Position numbers and translations under genes: made by a program. A stretch of 64,000 bases of DNA from the NCBI RefSeq assembly GCF_041381155.1, contig NC_091142.1, positions 33,839,604 through 33,903,603 on the forward strand, written 5' to 3'. The DNA comes from Argopecten irradians. Its lineage: Eukaryota; Mollusca; Bivalvia; Pectinida; Pectinidae. Position 1 is the stretch's first letter, and the number at the start of each line of letters is the position of its first letter. The notes below the pieces were generated by a model that ran no database searches, had not been told where the DNA came from, and saw only the letters and a program-made list of their open reading frames with translations. Shown here piece after piece: positions 58,228 through 64,000 of the stretch.

Positions 58228-58430
58228 TCTTGGATCGATTCAAAAATGCGTGCGTATGGCTGAGAAGGTTTCTGAGATCTGGGCCGAGAGCTGAAGAAAA
58301 TTTTCTGAACTTCGTTTCTGTCATGTGACCAGCATAGTCGTGTCAGCCAATAGGGGCAACTTCCAACTAGGTGAAAAGTAATCAACTCCGCGCTACACCA
58401 CTAATAAGTCTACTTACATTTATATACATA

Positions 58431-58522
58431 CATCCTCGATATTCCAGGGGTTACTATCACAGTCGTCATAATATATATATTCACACCAATGGAAGCTATT
58501 AACCCCTGAAGTATCGAGGATG
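58431..58522. mobile_element. CATCCTCGA MITE, short 92-bp copy
   Basis: Left CATCCTCGATATTCCAGGGG and inverse right CATCCTCGATACTTCAGGGG ends face each other, with only ~50 bp between. No target duplication is visible. Confidence 0.65.
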
Positions 58523-59309
58523 GAGGTCACTAGGATATATCCAAATACAAATGTATACATAAACTATCGGTAACTATCCGTCAAACAAACGAGTATTTAG
58601 ATTATCATCAAATATGCATATGGGGCTCGTGGAGGGTACGTTCTGGTTTCTATTATTTTGCTCATGTTTTAACTAATATGACTTGAGCTAAGTCTAACTC
58701 AATTAATTATGTATGCGTCTGTGATATATGTATTGTTGCTTATATACTTCCTTTCACCGTCTTGTTTACTTGCCATTTTTTATCAATTTTACAACTGTAT
58801 GCCACAGAAATAGCACTACAGCGTAAAAAAATTCATGTATAGATTATGCAATTGCCTACTTCAAAATGAATTCTATCTCTTTACAAAGAACATTGTATAG
58901 AGAAACATATTTACAACGTTCAACAAATATAATGTAGAAGAACAAAAGTAAAACATTTTCAAACAGAACTTTGATAAATTTTGTTGTGTAAATATCATCT
59001 TTGAGGAATGAAAGAATTGATTAATGATTGCAACGAAAAGTTCTCCTTGATAGGAAGGTTTATATTATAATTTCTGATCGAACCTTGCTTAAACAATGTT
59101 TATCTATTAAAGCAGAAATTTAGATATCATTACTATGTGTGTCTCTGAAAGTTACAGTACCACGCCGCTTTTACTGACAGTTTGGTCAAATATTTCACGA
59201 TATAAACACCGAGAACGGCTTTAGTATTAAAAGATTCAAACACAAAACTTCAAACATATGTGTCTATGTAAAGATGTAATGTGTCAGGACAATTTATGTT
59301 CAGTTAATT
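58523..59309. other. Nothing recognised
   Basis: AT-rich intergenic DNA without supported features. Confidence 0.35.
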
Positions 59310-61240
59310 CATACAACATGATGATGTAGCTATGCATCCACGTCATTTTCATGCTCATTTCTGAATTAATACTGATTATGTAGCCACCATATATAGACGC
59401 AGGTGCTCCCGTGTATCCACATCATTTTAGAATTAATACTGATTATGTAGCCACCATATATACATAGACTCCGGTTCTCCCGTGTATCCACATCATTTCA
59501 GAATTAATACTGATTATGTAGCCACCATATATACATAGACTCCGGTTCTCCCGTGTATCCACATCATTTCAGAATTAATACTGATTATGTAGCCACCATA
59601 TATATAGACTCCGGTTCTCCCGTGTATCACATCATCATTTCAGAATTAATACTGATTATCTTGTATCCATCATTTGAATTAATACTGATTATGTAGCCAC
59701 CATATATAGACTCCGGTTCTCCCGTGTATCCACATCATTTCAGAATTAATACTGATTATGTAGCCACCATATATAGACTCCGGTTCTCCCGTGTATCCAC
59801 ATCATTTCAGAATTAATACTGATTATGTAGCCACCATATATAGACTCGGTTCTCCCGTGTATCCACATCATTTTAGAATAAATACTGATTATGTAGCTAC
59901 CATATATAGACTCCGGTTCTCCCGTGTATCCGCATCATTTTAGAATTAATACTGATTATGTAGCCACCATATATAGACTCCAGTTCTCCTGTGTATCAAT
60001 CATTTTAGAATCCCACATCATTTTAGAATTAATACTGATTATGTAGCCACCATATATAGACTCCGGTTCTCCCGTGTATCCACATCATTTTAGAAATAAT
60101 ACTGATTATGTAGCTACCATATATAGACTCCGGTTCTCCCGTGTATCCACATCATTTTAGAATTAATACTGATTATGTAGCCACCATATATAGACTCCGG
60201 TACTCCCGTGTATCCACATCATTTTAGAATTAATACTGATTATGTAGCCACCATATATAGACTCCGGTTCTCCCGTGTATCCACATCATTTTAGAATTAA
60301 TACTGATTATGTAGCCACCATATATAGACTCCAGTTCTCCTGTGTATCCACATCATTTTAGAATTAATACTGATTATGTAGCCACCATATATAGACTCCG
60401 GTTCTCCCGTGTATTCACATCATTTTAGAATTAATACTGATTATGTAGCCACCATATATATGACTCGGTTCTCCCGTGTATCCACATCATTTTAGAATAA
60501 TACTGATTATGTAGCCACCATATATAGACTCCGGTTCCCCGTGTATCCACATCATTTTAGAATATAATACTGATTATGTAGCTACCATATATAGACTCCG
60601 GTTCTCCGTGTATCCACATCATTGTGTAGATGACTCCGGTTCTCCCGTGTATCCGCATCATTTTAGAATTAATACTGATTATGTAGCCACCATATATAGA
60701 CTCCAGTTCTCCTGTGTATCCACATCATTTTAGAATCCACATCATTTTAGAATTAATACTGATTATGTAGCCACCATATATAGACTCCAGTTCTCCCGTG
60801 TATCCACATCATTTTGAATTAATACTGATTATGTAGCCACCATATATAGACTCCAGTTACTCCTGTGTATCCACATCATTTCAGAATTAATACTGGTTAT
60901 GTAGCCACCATATATAGACTCCAGTACTCCTGTGTATCCACATCATTTCAGAATTAATACTGATTATGTAGCCACCATATAAAGACTCCAGTACTCCTGT
61001 GTATCCACATCATTTTAGAATTAATACTGATTATGTAGCCACCATATATAGACTCCAGTACTCCTGTGTATCCACATCATTTCAGAATTAATACTGGTTA
61101 TGTAGCCACCATATATAGACTCCAGTACTCCTGTGTATCCACATCATTTTAGAATTAATACTGATTATGTAGCTACCATAGACTCTGGTACTCTCGTGTA
61201 TCCACATCATTTTCATGCTCATTTCAGAATTAATACTGCT
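59310..61240. repeat. ~67-bp minisatellite, about 27 copies
   Basis: The unit contains AATTAATACTGATTATGTAG, CCACCATATATAGACTCCGG and TTCTCCCGTGTATCCACATC, then ATTTTAG. Variants drift along the array (CGGTTCTCCC on the left, CAGTACTCCT on the right), and several units are truncated or duplicated internally (59640-59690, 60620-60650). Two outer units (59340, 61200) carry an extra TTCATGCTCATTTC. No exon is recognised in it. Confidence 0.9.
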
Positions 61241-62081
61241 TATGTTGGCCACTATTATCGTTTAGGTAACTCCGTGTCATACAGTATATATATATGTATA
61301 TATATCCATATAACTCAGAATGAAATATGTGTAACATTTTGCATTAACGGATATCGAACCATTGATCATATTGGTTGTACATAATTATGTTAAATAAAGA
61401 ATAACATCTCAAAAACCACATACCTGTGTGCATGTACACCAACTCCTGAACTGGGCAGCCACCACTCGTCAACGTTTGTACCAAATCAGGCTATACGTAA
61501 CTCCTTCGTTTGATTGAAATTATTACTATATGTATTACCCATTACAACGCACGAGCATGGGTTAGTAACCAGAATACTAACCAGTTTGGAGCACGTGCGC
61601 GAGTCCGTGCATAGCTATATGATAGTACATGACCGAGACCACAGGGGCTTGTTACATTGCAAGACTGAGTCACAGGGTCACGTAGAAGCGAGGGTTTTGT
61701 GTAAGACTATTTAAAACTCTCATGAATATATATAATAATAAAGTCTATAATTATACTTGATGGAAAAAACGAGTCAAGTATGGCAACATCAATAAAACAT
61801 ATTGTTAAGGTGCACGGATAATTGTTTCTATTAGTAATCACAATATTGAAATCTGAACGAGGGAAAGTACATGTGTATGTCAAAATGCCGAATAATGAAG
61901 CAAGGACTAAAATAATTCCACATGTGATTAGAACTGAAAGGTTCTGATATAGTATGCTTGTAAACTTGTTCTTATCACTTGACTACAGGTTTGCCATTTC
62001 GAGCACCAACACCAACAGAGAAGAAGACCAGCATATTTGTCAAAATATACCGTTTAACAACAGAACATGGGGAAAAATAAC
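61241..62081. other. Flank of the zinc-finger sequence
   Basis: Short TA microsatellite at 61285-61310; otherwise no feature I can support. A 66-codon open frame at 61514 matches nothing known. Confidence 0.3.
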
Positions 62082-63415
62082 ATGACATGCAGGGACTGCG
62101 GGAAGTTATATGCAAATCGGCGGACTTTGATGCGGCATGTCAACGCCGTATATAGGGAACAACCAACTAAATAAAAAAGACCTTCGAAATGGCCCCTGTG
62201 GATACAAGATTGAGCCCAGGGTAGAATTTTAACCCGGCCGCTGATTGGCTGGCTAATTATGAATTTCAAAGGTAAAAATGTTTTCTGACAGGTAATTATT
62301 CCTAGATAACCATGATATGAATTTGGAAATTCATATTGAGATTTAGGTTCAAAATATCAATTTTGATAATGAAAAGGTAAAAACATTAGAATTTCAGGAT
62401 TTTTTAGTGCAAAATGCGCCTGATTTCAATAAAGCTACCCTGGTTGTAGTTTGAGCAGAAGGACCCAAACTTTTTTTTCTATCTAGTGTTATATATATAA
62501 GAGAACCTAGAATTTATTATAGAACACAATAGCTAACTAATATTCCTTTGTTTTAATAATACAGTACAAAACTTTAACAAAGTTTAACACTGTGGTCTAT
62601 GTAAAATTATTTAGTTGGTTGCTCTCTATACCGCAGTGAGGTACGGGCACGAAGATGCCCAATTTCGGGATGTGGCCGGATGTTCTCCCGCACTGACCAA
62701 TTTACAGGACACTTACGAAATTTCCACCATTTGAAAGAAGCTGATGTCGCGTCGTTAACAACTTCGACAGAAGTAAGCTATGTAAAAAAGGGAAGTCTTC
62801 CAATCACAACGTAGGGGAAGAAAGAACTATGTGATCATGATATACCAGCTGTACCTGTCCAGACTCTACCGTCATTCAGCCAGACGGAAGATGACGAAGT
62901 ATCACATCCAACCAGGGCCTACATCCAACCAGGGAATACTTGATTCTCCTTTGGAGTGTGGCAGTCGACGATATAGTGGATTCTACTACCAAGAGGACAG
63001 AAGCCGAGGAAATGGAGACTGATAATACAGACTCAGAATCCATCTACGTCGATAGCGACTTAAAATTAGAAATTCCAGGAACCTGATCAGCAGCATTCTC
63101 GTCCATCAGTCAGTTGGTATAGCGATAGCTTGACAGCCGATGGGAGCCGAGAATGATCAGCAGCAGCAGTCAAGTGATGGCCCGACGCCACCCTATGTGA
63201 ACTGTCGTCGGGACGCACTGACAATATCTCTGATCACAACAAGAACACGTGACGGGAGTTTCGACATAGAACGGCGACAAGTTTTCTCGTCCAAAAATAG
63301 TGAATCGCCCAATGATGTGGATTGGTTTAGTTTCATGGCCCACATCCGTGACGAGATTCGGGCCCACAATATCGATCTAACGACACGGACGGCAGAGATG
63401 GAACCTTTAAACTGA
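62082..63415 (+). pseudogene. C2H2 zinc-finger gene, probably decayed
   Basis: The first finger-like piece is MTCRDCGKLYANRRTLMRHV (62082-62141), with a C..C..H pattern but no second His at the usual place. The second is CPISGCGRMFSRTDQFTGHL followed by RNFHH (62652-62726), an intact C-x4-C-x12-H-x4-H finger. It is preceded by an AG acceptor at 62635-62636 and ends at a GTAAGC donor at 62773. A Ser/Asp/Glu-rich region follows, read in changing frames. A 17-bp tandem duplication (ACATCCAACCAGGGCCT, ~62904-62937) accounts for one shift; at least two more occur before the last open stretch (63144-63415, DALTISLITTRTRDGSFDIE). A 42-bp GT..AG segment (62773-62814) with an in-frame stop could be a tiny intron or decay. 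An active gene with sequence errors is the alternative. Confidence 0.45.
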
Positions 63416-63645
63416 TATTTGGACTTGAAAAGAAAAGTGTGTTATTAGTAATAATAGTGTTTTCCAATTTCTGGACACAGTTTGGAAGTTTGGCCTAAAC
63501 CCCGTAAAAATGTGTTAAATAGTGAAATATTTTGTGCAGTTGTTGCATTTTCTTTTAATGGATTTTTTTTACGTTTACAGTAAAGTACTTTAATGTACAA
63601 TGTATATGTATTTTGTGAGTACAAGTATCCACGTGTATCCGGTCA

Positions 63646-63767
63646 CATCCTCGATACTCCAGGGCTTCCGATCACTTACGATCTCTACACTCCAGGGGTT
63701 CCGATCACTTACGATCTCTACACTGTAGAGATCGTAAGTGATCGGAAGCCCTGGAGTATCGAGGATG
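63646..63767. mobile_element. CATCCTCGA MITE, young 122-bp fold-back with 9-bp target duplication
   Basis: The two arms are identical over at least 44 bp (CATCCTCGATACTCCAGGGC.. to GATCTCTACA), and the inner part of the arm is present a further time. The exact 9-bp repeat ATCCGGTCA flanks it (63637-63645 and 63768-63776). It retains only terminal sequence. Confidence 0.8.
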
Positions 63768-63834
63768 ATCCGGTCAGCGTTTCACTGGACGCGATCACGG
63801 TAATGGGTACGTACATAAATGGAAATGTAAATTT

Positions 63835-64000
63835 AGAACTTCGAATATTAAGCTACCAATTGAAACAGGTCGGTGGACGGGTGTGAGTAGAGAAAATAGG
63901 ATTTGTACATTATGTAATCTAGACATTGGTGATGAGTTTCATTATTAAAATATTTATATAAATGTGAAAATGATTTAGTAAAGGAAATTCGATACAAACA
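63835..64000 (+). mobile_element. LINE 3' fragment (L1/Tx1-type), runs off the right edge
   Basis: The plus strand reads IKLPIETGRWTGVSRENRIC, then TLCNLDIGDEFHY and, in a shifted frame, YKCENDLVKEIRYK. This is the C-terminal Cys/His segment (RxC.LC....GDE.HY...C) found at the end of L1/Tx1-type ORF2 proteins. The upstream border is close to 63835 and one frameshift is present. Confidence 0.65.

Overview
The window reads as nuclear DNA of a marine invertebrate, most likely a bivalve mollusc. Genes are split by introns of 0.1-4 kb, the DNA is AT-rich, and most of the space between exons is filled by tandem-unit repeats, tRNA-derived SINEs, MITEs and minisatellites of a kind I associate with bivalve genomes. 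The assignment is inference; no species can be named from sequence alone.

Left third (1-18,700): two host genes stand head to head. On the minus strand is NAA25, the auxiliary subunit of the NatB N-terminal acetyltransferase. Thirteen exons were placed between 9722 and the left edge, where the gene runs off after about 460 codons. On the plus strand, starting 309 bp from the NAA25 start codon, is a complete four-exon gene for a DUF4291-family protein (10032-18699, 248 aa). A DIRS-like retrotransposon fossil sits in NAA25 intron 8. Three separate minisatellites in NAA25 each straddle a splice junction, so that every unit repeats a piece of exon plus a splice donor or acceptor. This is the most unusual structure in the window.

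Middle (19,600-29,150): a two-exon TIMM10 gene (mitochondrial intermembrane-space chaperone, 93 aa, minus strand, 24163-27458) with a 3-kb repeat-filled intron. It is surrounded by large elements made of tandem 130-180 bp units.

Right part (29,150-64,000): no complete gene was recognised. It holds several MITE families (one with clear 9-bp target duplications, Mutator-like), more tandem-unit elements, a poly-T / CT / poly-G block near 47 kb, a decayed L1/Tx1-type LINE split by a MITE with 115-120 bp inverted repeats (53.5-56.9 kb), a 1.9-kb array of 67-bp units (59.3-61.2 kb), decayed C2H2 zinc-finger sequence at 38.9 and 62.1-63.4 kb, one possible first exon at 58.2 kb, and a second LINE fragment leaving at the right edge.

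Five tandem-unit element families (called A-E below) share one architecture: a short 5' hairpin of the type ACAAGAGGCCC..GGGCCT, internal tandem units, a GGACGGACGGACGG-like tract in most, and a 3' hairpin followed by TAAA/TAATAA. I could not place them in a named superfamily.
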